Shown: in pieces, positions 11,029 to 22,201 of the stretch
How positions within the stretch are numbered: the first letter of the stretch is position 1
Layout: the number at the start of each line of letters is the position of its first letter
NCBI GenBank assembly: GCA_013368315.1
Contig: JAACJM010000101.1
Span: forward strand, 1-64,000
Reading direction: 5' to 3'
DNA: 64,000 nt
Source of the DNA: Tetrapyrgos nigripes
Lineage: Eukaryota; Basidiomycota; Agaricomycetes; Agaricales; Campanellaceae
Notes under the pieces: model-generated
The model's input: the letters and a program-made list of their open reading frames with translations, nothing else
What the model was told of the DNA's origin: nothing
The model's database searches: none
Position numbers and translations under genes: made by a program

Positions 11029-11941
11029 CTATTCAATTTTTCTTCCGAAATATGCATCCATTGTTGTCTGCTTGACCTGAGTGCCTGTGTGTTGCTTCAG
11101 TTTGCCTCGGAACTTGAGAATTGCTTTCTCAGCGAGTACAGGATCATCAAGGCAACTGCTCAAACACTGCATTTCAAGTGTTTGGCATGTTCCCATCAAT
11201 TTGCCAAAACTGATGTCAGGGGGAGCTTCACTCTCATCCTCGTCGTCATCCCCAATCTCTATTAGGGAACAGCACGGGGATCCCGCAGGGAAAAAATTCT
11301 GACCCGTCCCCGTCCCCGTCAAAACCCGTCCCCGCCCTCGCGGGTCACGGGTTTACAACAGGGCAGACGGGTCTGAGGCAAACCCCGCGGGTTCACGGGT
11401 ACCCCTACATACATTAAGTACTTATACCTCAAATATCATCATACCCCTCTGGCATCTCATCTCCTCTGCATCCAGATCAGTTCACAACGGCCTTCTCTTT
11501 TGTCTGGTTTCAAGTTTTCCGGAAATGGGTGAGGCCTGAGGCCTGAGGGCGCATTGTCACTTGATTATTACTTTACATACATAAATGAAGCATGAGGATT
11601 TTTTTTTGTGTATGTAATTATCGTAAGATCTACCTATGAATCTTGTACGAGTATGCCTAAATGTATGACTATACTTACAGCTGGTTGCTGTAAATAATTA
11701 TGCCGAGTCGATCTTCTATAGTACCAGGCAGCGGGTTGGTTTACCCGTGTGACGGGTCGCGGGTTTGGCGCGGGATGAGAGAAGCAGCCCCGTCCCCGTC
11801 CCCGCCATACCCCGTCCCCGCCATACCCCGTCCCCGCGACCCGTCATTTCCCCGCCGACCCGTGCTATTCCCTAATCTCTATAATCTTCCCACAGCTGAC
11901 AAGGAGCTCATTTTTCTCTCGCTCAGGAGGCATAATTGGAG
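11029..11941 (-). pseudogene. Tigger/pogo-type transposase C-terminal relic, split by a MITE
   Basis: If the MITE at 11263-11874 and one copy of its 8-bp duplication are ignored, one frame runs on the minus strand from MPPEREKNELL (near 11941) through an acidic stretch IEIGDDDEDESEAP to QTTMDAYF and a stop at 11029-11031. An acidic linker followed by a C-terminal Q-x-x-M-x-x-Y-F, a PCNA-binding (PIP-box) pattern, is seen in pogo/Tigger-like transposases with CENP-B domains. The N-terminal DNA-binding and DDE parts are absent and a stop lies just upstream of MPPERE. Confidence 0.45.
11263..11874. mobile_element. 612-bp hAT-type MITE
   Basis: The ends are TAGGGAACAGCACGGG and, inverted, TAGGGAATAGCACGGG: 16 bp with one mismatch. 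They are flanked by perfect 8-bp direct repeats ATCTCTAT at 11255-11262 and 11875-11882. TAGGG ends plus an 8-bp duplication point to the hAT superfamily. Both subterminal regions are strings of CCCGTCCCCG units; the interior is AT-rich and has no transposase. Confidence 0.88.
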
Positions 11942-12304
11942 GGAAGGGAAAGGGTAAAGATTGCTACAGTTTCATGAGTGTCAATCCTTGAATTTTTCCA
12001 AAAAGTTTTTTGTTCTTCTGTTTTGGAAATTTCATGAGTGCCACATTGGGGGAAACCCTTGTTCTCGTTCAGGCAAAAACCTTGTTTTCTCACTTTTGAT
12101 AATTTTATTGTCCCCTAATCTGGACTTTCATGCTCCATTCCATACATTTGTGTGCATTATGCAATTTTCAACCATTTTGGCAGGGAACCATGCTCATTCC
12201 AGTAAATCTTGATTCATTCCAAGATTTATGCAATATGACATTATGCAATCTGAGATGTTTGACTGTACCGTGTATCCGGATAACGTTGACCTTGCTGAAG
12301 GAAA
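11942..12304. other. No gene seen
   Basis: Two short direct repeats (TTTCATGAGTG near 11971 and 12030) are the only structure noticed. Confidence 0.3.
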
Positions 12305-12306
12305 GG

Positions 12307-12351
12307 GGCCTCGTAACTTGCCATGCGAAGCAGTGGCACCTTTCCCCAGTT
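12307..12351 (+). mobile_element. Helitron 3' terminal hairpin
   Basis: GGGCCTCGTAACTTGCCATG followed by CGAAGCAGTGGCACC, then TTTCCCCAGTT. It is almost identical to 28984-29030 and can fold as TGCCA/TGGCA. Identity to the other copy ends after CCCCAGTT, which probably marks the element's terminus. The left end of this copy was not found. Confidence 0.55.
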
Positions 12352-12739
12352 CATATCTTGTTTAACGCCATCAGTCAGCACTAACAGATAAGTTTGATAG
12401 TTATCGTAGGTTGTTCCTCCCTGACCCAGAATGCTATAATTTATGTTGTAGAAATCCGAACGGCGACGTCTTTTAGAAAACGCTGTCTTTTCAATTGCTT
12501 TTCGATACTTTTTTTGTCATTTGAGTATATCATGTATAGTTTGTAGGTTTGCGAACGCACGACGCGTCGTGAACCATTGCTTGAATGTCACCTGACCGTT
12601 CAAACAATCGATTTTTGATTCACTATTATGCCCCGGGCCATACCCATAGTATTTTGGCCCGTATTCACGATATATTAATGTAGTGATCGGACGGATGAGC
12701 GGAGAGTCGAAGGAGGGAGTAACATACAAAAAGCCCGGT
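12352..12739. other. 3' flank of regulator gene A, no gene seen
   Basis: Minus-strand frames here are out of phase with the regulator gene and show no family resemblance. Confidence 0.4.
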
Positions 12740-15700
12740 TTAGAAACTGAACGGGTCGAAACTTGTCGTCTCATCTGATTTACCCAGCAGCTGATCCACA
12801 CTTGCCATGAACGCATCCCAATCCTGGGACACACTAGATGTCGAGGGGGTGAATGAGAAATAACGCAGAGAATATTGGACTGAGTAATCACCTGGAGTAA
12901 TTTTGCTGCGACGTGTCTGGAACGGGATCTGACAAGGAGAAGGGAAGATCAAGGGTCAACTTCATCTCCAAGAACAAAAAGCACGATAATCAAGACAAAC
13001 GCACCAGGAGAAGTGGTCATAAACGAGCTATTCTGGCCTGTCCCACTGTTGTTTCCCGTCTCATCATCAAACAACGAGGAATACTGGCGAACGTCTGGAG
13101 ATAAGGCAACATTTGCTAGAGCCTGAGGATAACTGAACCCCGAAAATTCTCCGATCGGTTCATTGTTGAAGGAGTTGAAACTGGGGTGTATAGGAAGTCC
13201 ACCCAGTTCGCTTGAGTAGAAAGGAAGAGTTGTCGTATTTGATGTTGAGAGACTAGTTGTAAATGCAGAGGGCGGTAATGCCGTTGATGTTGCGTTTCCC
13301 CAATCTCCATTGGTTGATGTGAATTGATGAAGAGGTTGGTTTGGTGCGCTAGGCTGCGGCTGGAATGCTTGAGCCTGAGGCGGGTGTTGTGCTGTAGTCG
13401 ATGCAGCGGAGCTTCCCACACAACTAGCCGCACTGGATCCTACGGCGTTTTCTGACTGAGGTGGAAGATAACTCGCAAACATCATCACATTGAGGACGTC
13501 TCTAAAATTTCGCGTCAGAATCATACGTATGGAACCAAGAACCAAGATCACGTACATTAATCTACCCGCATGTCGAGAGCTACCAGTGCACAAAGAAAGT
13601 CAGGTCCTCGAAATCATCGTTATGCACGGGGAGAGCAAAGTGGTACATACGTAGTTTCGTATAAACGAAGCAACTCAATGCATTTGTGGATATCCATCAT
13701 CTCTTTCCTCGCATCAAACTTGATGTTTAGTTTTGTCGATCTGATCAGGTTGAGGGCGAGCACAGTGGCGGAATTGAAAATCACAATCTGTGTATACGTA
13801 TGCACTTCATGAGATACAATATATCTTGAGCTCGAAGGAATGGAACTTCTCACCGTCAACTGAGGATGATACCGGCTTTCGCGCTTCACATACGTCTCGC
13901 AGACACGTAGACACGATCTTGCTGCATTCGTGCAAATAGCCAAAGAGGGGAATGATAATATCCCGGAACTATCCTTTGGACGAGGGATAAAGCGTCTGTG
14001 GACAGATATCTGAATCCAGTAATACCAAGAATAGAGAAGAGTGGATTGGGTGAAGAAGATTGGGTCAGGATTTTGCTTTTCCCAGAGTACTAGGTTGGGA
14101 AGAAAAGAGTTTGCAGGGAGGTTAGCCCCGGGTATAAGCGCACAGATTGATGCACTGGCACTTCGACTTACGGTGCTCAGGCATAGAACCTAACCACTGG
14201 TTCAAAGCCGAGTCAATCCCCATCACGGCTTTTTCGTACCACTCGATATTGCCAATCCCCATCTTGTTACCGAGTTCTGATTTCCTCACTGAGTACTAAA
14301 TTCAGTCTTACGCTTCAGCTACAATCATTATAATGAGAAGAACGAAACGATGCACTTACGATAGTTAAGAGAGCGAATCCATATATTTCCATCAACCTCA
14401 GATATGCATTCCAGTATGAGATTTTAGACGGCTTTCCAGCTGGCTGGACAAAGGGTTGACTGCCATCTTCAGGTTCCCAGTACTCGTCATCGCACTCGAT
14501 GAGGGGATCAACGTCGAAGCTTCATTGACGACGTGTATCATCAGTCTTGTAACCTGCTAATACTGGCTGGGTAGAAGAAAGAATGACACGTACTCTTGAC
14601 TGGAAATCGCTCTCGGTCTTCCGAAGAACGTGCTCATCATCATGTCTATGATCATCAAGTACCAAAACGCTCGTTTCCACAACTCTCCTTCGACCGTGGG
14701 CTGGGCAGAGGTGGCAAAGTAACGTCGATGAGCACCCTTCTCTTGGGCACGACGAATTGCAATTCCAGCTACCAGCCATACGGTGTTGATGCCCTTTGAG
14801 ACCGAATGGAAGTACGAAATCATCAACTGGTAGCCACGTAATAAGTTGAACAACGGACCCAGAAAAAAAGACGTTAACAAGGGTGGACTATAAAAAGAAA
14901 AAGGGGAGAACATACACAGTATATGTGTAGATGGTCCAGTGCTAGCGTCTCATGGAAGACAAATCCATCCAAGCGTATTTGGTCAATCCAACGATCTCCT
15001 GGGTTGTCTCCAAGGGAAGAGGTTGAATAAAGCTTATCTCCATGAGCGCATACTGCAAGAACGACCGCGCCGAAAGCAGGATCGCGATGGTGAAGACCCT
15101 GCCTGATCGAGTTTTCGAACGTCGGTCGATGAAGAAGTGGAAAGTATGACTCCCGTTCAAGAAAATAGATGTCTATGAAGCGATGAAGATCATCTGTGGG
15201 AGGAAACGTGTACACTGAAGCTTTTGGCTGGGGTGGTGCGATTGGATACCAAGATCTCTGGAGAATTAAAAGGGACTTGGTGTCAATGCTGGAAAAAGAC
15301 AAGTACAACAATGCGTTCACTCACATCGGTCTCCCAAAACTCGGGTCTCCTGACATGGGCAAAGACAGAGTTCCAGTCGGGTAAATCTGACCCACTGAGC
15401 TCTTTCCTGTGGTCCAGTGCAACTTTCATGAGCATGATATTGCTGGATTCACCGAAATGAGTCTCGCTTGGTGCGCCGAAAGAAAATTGTGCTAGTTCTT
15501 TGGACAAATTATCGACAGCTTCGGAGTCATCTGCAGGTGGTAATGTTTCTGGCGTGTTTGCATCCTGGACAGACGGTGGAGACGTAGCATTGGAAGAAGT
15601 GAACTCATCGCGGAGTCCTTCGATCCAATTGTCGTAAGCAGCGAATTTCTGGTCCTTCTCGAGCTCCTGAATTCGACTCGCTAGTTTGACCAAGATCTTC

Positions 15701-16226
15701 CGGATAGCTTCCTTGTCTTCTGGGATCGAGAACGGCTCAGAGGGCGTTCCCTTCAATATGTTGGCAACTAGGATGTGGACTGGCTGGCTAGGAATTGCCC
15801 GAATCGTCCTATGCACAAAACTACGCTAAGGAGGCGGATGATTCGCCAAAAAGCACATACCCTGGTTTAGGTCCGCGTTTCTTGAGAGTATTCCCAAGAA
15901 ATCGTCAGTAAGATCGCCTCGACAAACGTTTCAGCGCACTTACCTGCTGCCCTTTGTTATGGGTACATGGTACACTCAAATTCAGGCAAGAACTACAAAT
16001 GTTATTTGGCATAGCTTCGCTGTCACCTACCTCCAACAAAGGTTTAAATGTCGACGTCCTCAGATAGGTGAAGATCTCTGACTTACAGCGGACTGTTTTT
16101 TTTTTCCGTCAGTGCAAAGAAAACAAACGAACAGCATGCAAATACTTTACTTTTTCTCCTCCTACATTCATCACAGGCATTCTGAAGCCTCTTCTTCCTT
16201 TCTGGAGCTGGTCGATCCTCTGACAT
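12740..16226 (-). CDS. Zn2Cys6 transcription factor, copy A
   Basis: A multi-exon gene on the minus strand. ATG at 16224-16226 begins MSEDRPAPERKKR. Exon 1 is 16151-16226, then a 6-nt microexon 16087-16092, exon 3 15944-16026, a 20-nt exon 15861-15880 and a long exon 15325-15808. The spliced start gives C-x2-C-x6-C-x9-C-x2-C-x6-C (ACDECRRRKIRC, then NNICSSC...VPC), a binuclear zinc cluster, followed by KRGPKPG. The middle has the fungal_trans regulatory domain (FPLLHRPTFENSIRQG; LLRGYQLMISY; YLMIIDMMMSTFFGRPRAIS). A Gln/Ser/Pro-rich C-terminal region follows, and the protein ends DWDAFMASVDQLL...DPFSF. Introns are short. It should be a nuclear DNA-binding regulator; target genes are unknown. 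It is a close duplicate of 32355-35834. Confidence 0.85.
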
Positions 16227-16518
16227 GGTGGTTTGAATGCAGGGTGTGTTTATTTGGGTCTGTTGTATTGATTCGGTGCCGATCGGTAAGCTGCGTATCC
16301 CCTCGGCGAAAACGTGCCGCTGGTTGTCGTCCTCCTTTCCGGAACGGTCAAGCACGTGTAAGGACAGCCTTGGGACAGCCGCACTGCAGCCGCAACTCGT
16401 TATGGATCAACTACTATAATAGACTGCGAGATAAGTATCACCAAGTATCACTCGAACTGATAGTGTACCGCCGAGTCATTCTTATTTTTATGGTTCCAGT
16501 TATCGGCGTCAGGATGAA

Positions 16519-16959
16519 AGTCATGTGAGCCAACGCTGCGCGTGGCAAGTACGAGGCCGCAGCGTTTACCTATACATCACTTCTGTGATCGTCATATTGT
16601 CTGTCTACGAGAGACTAGGGTTTACCTCAGACTTCTCCAAATCTGAAAAGAAATACATACTGTACGTGGCACCTTTGCCGTCACCTAGGAGAGAACGATA
16701 TGCAAATTTTTCACCGTTCAATTCTGTCGAATTGAGGAAGAAATGACCCGCAAAATCAAGTATGGGATGAACGCAATAATAGTGAGCAATGCTGGCTATC
16801 GATATGATAGCATATTCATGTAAGATACCAAAGGTTTCCATCTTCTTATTAAACTGGGATTCTGGGAGTGTCAACGGTAAACAAAGGCTAGTAAAACCGA
16901 AAATTACAAATCCGTTGTATTAACCGAGTAAGCAAGGATCTCTATGACAATATGGGGTG
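16519..16959 (-). mobile_element. Older minus-strand Helitron, 3' part
   Basis: On the minus strand, GGCCTCGTACTTGCCACGCG plus a hairpin (16519-16558) matches the 3' terminus of the Helitron next door. Upstream of it, a minus frame at 16605-16874 (IISIASIAHYYCVHPI, then GDGKGATYSMYFFSDLEKS) matches the ORF1 region of the plus-strand Helitron (ITSITSFAHYYSYIHMV; GGGPSHTYFYPYLEKH). The matching 5' part is at 25563-25990. The plus-strand Helitron sits between them, so this older element was split by it. Its total length without the insert is about 870 bp, and it has no replication protein or helicase. Confidence 0.7.
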
Positions 16960-16975
16960 ATTACGAGGCCGAAGA

Positions 16976-17689
16976 ATGAGGCTGAGTTTTATACACTCTC
17001 TTTCCGCGTGTGGCTATGTTGCATTTGTGCCCCGGTTTTTTCCGCGCTTCATTCCAATCTCATCCGAGTTGAGTTTCCGTGCAGCTTGTTCATGTGTCCA
17101 GTCTGGTGATAGCATGACACGGTCATTGAACACCCAAGACCACAGGCTCTTTGACTGTTGGTTCCCCATCTGTTATTCCGCCTCAAGCTCTGCTCCCGCT
17201 TTTGTCGCTTACAGAATCACTGGCTCGAACAACTCTCTCTCTCTTGCTCGCTCAATGTCCCTCAACGTATATGGTGGATTCTCGAGAACCACTTATTCTG
17301 AATATGATTCACTTTGTTTTGTCACTACGCTACTCAGTGCTCCAGGCTCAAATCCGAACATGTCTCCTGACAGCACAATGCAATACGTGGACTCACACTC
17401 CAACATCGCAACATCATATATACGCGGCCCAATGCCGATTAACGACTACAACGACTCAATGTCGCATATACGCGGCCCAATGCCGATTAACGACTACAAC
17501 GACTCAATGTCGCATGCTCACAGCTCAATGCTGTTTAATCTTTTGCTTATAGACGGCCCAATGCCGCTTCAGAATTCTTACTCATCGACGCCTCAGAATA
17601 AAAATTTCAGTTCACATACTCAAATCTCTTCTCTTCACTTTAATTATCATCAATCCAATCCATTACAGCAGTATCATTCAGCGTTTTGA
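16976..17689 (+). CDS. Helitron leader ORF with internal repeat
   Basis: An open frame of 237 codons starts at the Helitron's left end (MRLSFIHSLSACGYVAF) and stops at 17687-17689. It contains two perfect copies of a 48-bp unit (about 17419-17514) that encodes HIRGPMPINDYNDSMS, and a third degenerate GPMP unit further on. Composition is rich in Ser, Asn and Met, with no domain recognised. It could be the 5' exon of the Helitron protein, an untranslated leader that happens to be open, or a separate small protein. Confidence 0.35.
   Translation: MRLSFIHSLSACGYVAFVPRFFPRFIPISSELSFRAACSCVQSGDSMTRSLNTQDHRLFDCWFPICYSASSSAPAFVAYRITGSNNSLSLARSMSLNVYGGFSRTTYSEYDSLCFVTTLLSAPGSNPNMSPDSTMQYVDSHSNIATSYIRGPMPINDYNDSMSHIRGPMPINDYNDSMSHAHSSMLFNLLLIDGPMPLQNSYSSTPQNKNFSSHTQISSLHFNYHQSNPLQQYHSAF
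17418..17514. repeat. 48-bp direct repeat, two copies
   Basis: The unit containing ATACGCGGCCCAATGCC and GACTACAACGACTCAATGTC occurs twice, with an offset of exactly 48 bp. Being a multiple of three, it keeps the reading frame. Confidence 0.9.
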
Positions 17690-17755
17690 GTTAGGAGGCA
17701 ATTCGTCACATCAGGGCAGTTCATTTTTCTATCAAACTCCCTCAAATCTTTTTCA

Positions 17756-19356
17756 CGTAAACGTCTATGGCCACAAATATACAACATTTTTGAGCAAGTA
17801 CTAGTTTCATCTAACGAAAGTATTGATTTTATTTTACATAGCTATCATCATTATCAGTTGGTTGACTATACAAAATTTCCAACTGAGAAAGTAGTTATCT
17901 TTCTACCCTTCTTTGAAAGAATTGACGCCAAATGCCAGTATGCGAAATTGTTTGTTTTCAGATCAGTTTTCTATGCCCACGATTTTGTTGCCCGTCTGAG
18001 AGCGTTAAGTCTACAATGCTGCGTTCAGTGCTACATGCTTGGGCTTCATAGTGGATCATCACTTCTGGATTTTACCAGTACACCTTTGGACTGCACTTTA
18101 TCGCTGGATCTTGACTTTCATATCAGTGAAAAAGCTGTAGCGTTTATGCATCCATATGTCATAACGTCGATCACTAGTTTTGCTCATTATTACTCATATA
18201 TTCACATGGTCCATTTGCTTGCACACTGTCTCCCAATGGGTACACAAACTTTGAGTGATACCTCATCATATATTTCCTTACGTGGAGGTGGCCCAAGTCA
18301 TACCTACTTTTATCCCTATCTGGAAAAACATCTACTTTTTCCTTGTTTAATAATTAATCCAGGTTCAACAATGTATCGGTTACATGGTTTCCTGGAACAA
18401 GATTCACAATTTACTTGTGATCCTAGGTTTCTATATACACTGATACCCATGTCTGAATTGTATATGTCATTGAGTCGCCCATCATTGAGAGAGTTGGCCA
18501 GATATCATAATTTTTCTTTCGAGACAATGCTAAATCAAAACTTCACACCTTATTTGAAAAGCATCAATGTCAGTCCACTTGTAGAGAGCCTATCACCGTC
18601 TTGGAACCTATTGACCAAGTTGAGATCAAATGTCAAAATGCCTTTCCCCCTCCAGTTCCTTCCAACCTTCTGCTTAAGAAAATTATATTGGATTGGTGCG
18701 GTGAATTCTCTGCATCGGCAATTGAAGAAGACGGGTGTGGAGTTTGTGGGCAGCTTAAGCTAGCATCGACCCTAACTCCTATCAAACAAGTTAAAAATAT
18801 GCTTCATGTTCTTATTGCTACTGGAGTTACTCGCAAAGAACGACAAACATTTTCTGATAAAATAACTGATTTACTTGGACCGATTATTGATCATTCATGT
18901 TCCAAAGTGTGTAGTGACTGTAGAGTTTATCTCCGAGACGGCAAGATTCCTCGTATCTCACTAACAAATGGATTTTGGCTTGGAGACATCCCCCCTCAAT
19001 TACAGAACTTGAATTTTGTTGAAAAGTTACTAATTCAAAAGGTCCGAACAAATTGTTGTTTTGTACGTGTATCTTCTGGTATGAGAAAAATGATTTCACA
19101 TGTCATAGCTTTTGACTCACCAGTGATGAAAGTGTACGATATCCTTCCTCCACCTCCAGAAGATCTTGATGAAGTCTTGGCTATCATGTTTACTGGTCCA
19201 TGCAAGCCCACAGAAAAGGACTATAAACGTACTCCCATGCTTGTTAGACGCAAGGAAGTATTCAAAGCATTAAATTGGCTTAGATTGAATCATCCTGCGT
19301 ATCAAAATATAACAATCTCAATAGATACCCTGAGGATATACCACCAGTTACTGTAG
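17756..19356 (+). pseudogene. Helitron protein N-terminal region (DUF6570-like)
   Basis: Coding sequence runs through LVSSNESIDFILHSYHHYQL and QLVDYTKFPTEKVVIFLPFF in one frame to about 18600. It then continues in a second frame with KIILDWCGEFSASAIEEDGC, CGVCGQLKL and CSDCRVYLRDGKIPRISLTN. The stretch GFWLGDIPPQLQNLNFVEKL and TGPCKPTEKDYKRTP match the DUF6570-type region that precedes the replication domain in mushroom Helitrons. A further frame change lies near 19318. The cysteines (CGVC, CSDC) suggest a zinc-binding segment. Two frame changes without introns indicate decay. Confidence 0.7.
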
Positions 19357-19364
19357 CATTCAAA

Positions 19365-21680
19365 ATGATGCAGTCAGAAGGCAACAGAATACCCGAGGGT
19401 ACTAGTACTCATGACAATGAACTGGAAACTGGCACTGAGACAGACAGTGTGCCGTTTGTAGTGCATGGTATCACAGGTGAACAGCTACAGAATACTTCTG
19501 TGGAACTACAGAAAGCTAAGGCCTTGGCTTATTTAAAATCACAAGGTAAATTTCTGGCTGTTGGGCATAGTCAAAAAAGTTCTTCAATATTTAACAATCC
19601 CTTATTATATCCTTCTATATTTCCCTGGCTTTTCCCTTATGGGATGGGTAGTATTGGCATGACAACACTCAAGTCATTTTCTGAAAAAAATCACAAAAAA
19701 TACTTCATGAACTACCATGATAAGAGGTTCCAGACTGACCCTTTATTTGGTTTTGTGGCCTTTAGTCATGAACAAGTCAAAAAGAGTACAAGTAATGGCT
19801 TTGCACTCACACAAAAGAAAAGTTTCTCCGCTATTGCAGATCGTATCTTAAATTTGAATCCACATGTATTGAACAGTTTGATAGACAAACTGAGCAAAGG
19901 TGAAATAGTAAAGCCCGAAACAGAAGAAGAAAAATTGTGCTATCAGGTCATTCAAGATTTGGATCACGTCGGTGGTACAGTAAAAGGATCTATGTCCAGC
20001 AAAAAGTTCTTACGGGTTAAGCTGTGGTCCCTAATCTCATATCTTGGGGCCCCATCTTGGTACATCACTTTTGCACCATCAGATCAAACTCACCCTCTAT
20101 GTTTGTACTATGCTATCACTGATGAAAATTTTGACATTAATCTTAATCTTCCTAATGATGAAAGAACTCGCAGAATTATTAACAATCCTGTGGCCAGTGC
20201 CAAGTTCTTTGATTTCATGGTTCAAATGTTTATCAAGCACATATTGGGAGTTAACACTGATCATGACGGCATTTTCGGGAAGACTTCTGGTTATTTTGGA
20301 ACCATAGAACAACAAGGGAGATTGACACTCCATCTTCATATGCTTCTTTGGATTACAAACAGCATGTCTCCACAACAGATAAGAGATGCTATACTGAAAA
20401 ATGAAGATGATTTCCAGAGAAAAATTGTTGAATACTTAGAATCTGTACATTGTGGAGATTTTATGACGGGGACTCAAGAAGAGGTTCAAGAAAATCTTCA
20501 GGCTATCTCAGAAAATGAAGAATACACCAATCCTTTATACTCTTTACCTCAGAGTCCTCCATCAGATTGTTTTTGTACTAGCACTGAGGTTTGTGAGCAA
20601 TGTAAAGCGTGGTATAAAAATTACCAACAGGAAGTGGACGATATTGTATCCTGAACTCATATACACAAATGCAAATCTACTTTGACCAAGCAAGGAACAA
20701 GGAAGGCAGGTAAAGATTATCTGGGTTGCCTTGACAATAAATTTGGTACCTGCAAAGCCAGGTTTCCACGTGAAACCTTCCCCTCAACGCAAGTTGACAC
20801 TGAAACAGGTGCCCTGAGAATGAAAAAGTCAGAAGCTTGGATTAATACCTACAACCAAACTATGACATACTTACTTAGATGTAACTCTGATGTCTCATCA
20901 TTGCTATCAGGGACAGCAATAAAGGCTGTTGTGCTGTATGTGACAGAGTACATTACAAAATGGAATCTGAACACTCATGTTATTTTCGAAGTTATTCGTA
21001 CTATTTTACAAAGAAATGCGGAAATGTTGACAAATAGTTTACCCCGCCATGAGAAAGCAAGAAAAATTATTACCCAAGTGGTTAACTTACTGTCGGTCAA
21101 GATGGAGCTGGGTGCACCAATGATTGCTATGTATCTTTTAGATAAACCTGATCATTACACAAGTCATGAGTTCAAATCCTTTTATTGGAAAGACTTTGTC
21201 AATGAAGCACGTAAGGTTTGGCGAGAACCTGAGGAAGTCCCACCCAATAATGAGGAAAAGGTAGTGGTGATTCGTCACAAGGGCAAGATTGTAGGGTTTT
21301 CCTCAATTTTTGATTATATATACCGTCCAAAAGCTTTAAATGAGATGACTTTATACAAATGGGTCTGCCAATGTGAACGCGTCAAACTTAAAGCAGGCAA
21401 TAAAGAAATTGATTGCTCTGATGATGAGAGGTCTGAAAACTATGATTGCAGCAGTTCATCAGATGAAGCATCAGATAAAGATACATTGGAAGTTGTGCGT
21501 CCTAGTACTCAAAACAAAGCCAGGCCTTTGCAAAAACATAGGTTGCCCAAAAATGGACATCCATTTATGGATGACCACCCTTTGGCCAGTACACATTACT
21601 TGTGCATGCACAATAAGAAGAATATTGTGCCTAACTTTATTGGGCCATCATTACCAAGAAAAAATAAAGGTGACAGAGAG
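19365..21680 (+). pseudogene. Helitron Rep (HUH) domain, broken by TGA
   Basis: The Helitron_like_N region. It has VGHSQKSSSIFNNP, PWLFPYGMGS, MNYHDKRFQTDPLFGFVAFS and, at 20322-20345, RLTLHLHML, the HUH two-histidine motif (His codons 20331-20333 and 20337-20339) that binds the metal for single-strand nicking. A TGA at 20652-20654 interrupts the frame, which then continues unchanged with HKCKSTLTKQGTRKAGKD. Catalytic tyrosines are probably near VVLYVTEYITK (20929-20961). The frame runs on to 21680, where a 511-bp insertion cuts it. The domain would nick and join DNA during rolling-circle transposition. Confidence 0.8.
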
Positions 21681-22191
21681 TGTCACGAATTGCTCCCCGC
21701 CTATTCATTTCCTTTCTATTCTTTTCCCTTTACTATTTACTTCTCGCTCTAACTCCATAAACATCAACCATTTCTCATCATCGTCTATAGTTACCATCTT
21801 GTTAGATCTATGACTCGCACTCTTATCTCCTCCGATTCCTATCTCCATGGACATTCTCACTGTCAATCACTCCGCATGATCCAATACTTTCATCTACCCA
21901 TACTTGACTTATTATTCTCTCACCTTTGACATGTCCACATGATGCCGTCTATTATTACTTGTTTTTTCCCATCTGTTCATATTTTACTTATATACTTGTG
22001 ATTCTTGTAACCTATCCCTTAGTTCGTTCACTTCGTCTCCACTCCGTACTTTTACTACGCAGTGTAGAGCCTAGTCAGCTTACTTTTTCTCTATCTCTCT
22101 ACCTCTTTATCTCTCTCGATCAATCTATCCTCTTGTGACCGACTTTTCTATATTGTGTGACTTGGGTGGTTATCGAGTGTAACGACAACCT
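21681..22191. mobile_element. 511-bp insertion with 10-bp target duplication
   Basis: TGACAGAGAG lies at both edges (21671-21680 and 22192-22201). Leaving out 521 bp joins the two Helitron frames exactly (...KGDRE | FYCSVMLTLF...), so this is a true insertion. The insert begins TGTCACGAATTGCTCC and ends GTGTAACGACAACCT, is pyrimidine-rich and codes for nothing recognised. A solo LTR would usually have TG...CA ends and a 5-bp duplication; a Mutator-type MITE would fit the 9-10 bp duplication better, but no clear terminal inverted repeat was seen. Confidence 0.8.
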
Positions 22192-22201
22192 TGACAGAGA
22201 G

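Noticed and set aside
17151..17552. 133-codon frame overlapping the Helitron leader frame
   Set aside because: It is another frame of the same 48-bp repeat and has no resemblance to known proteins.
21681..22191. Solo LTR of a Ty3 element
   Set aside because: It starts with TGTCACG and has ACA near the end, but the target duplication is 10 bp and the last bases do not match an LTR end. Left as an insertion of unknown type.
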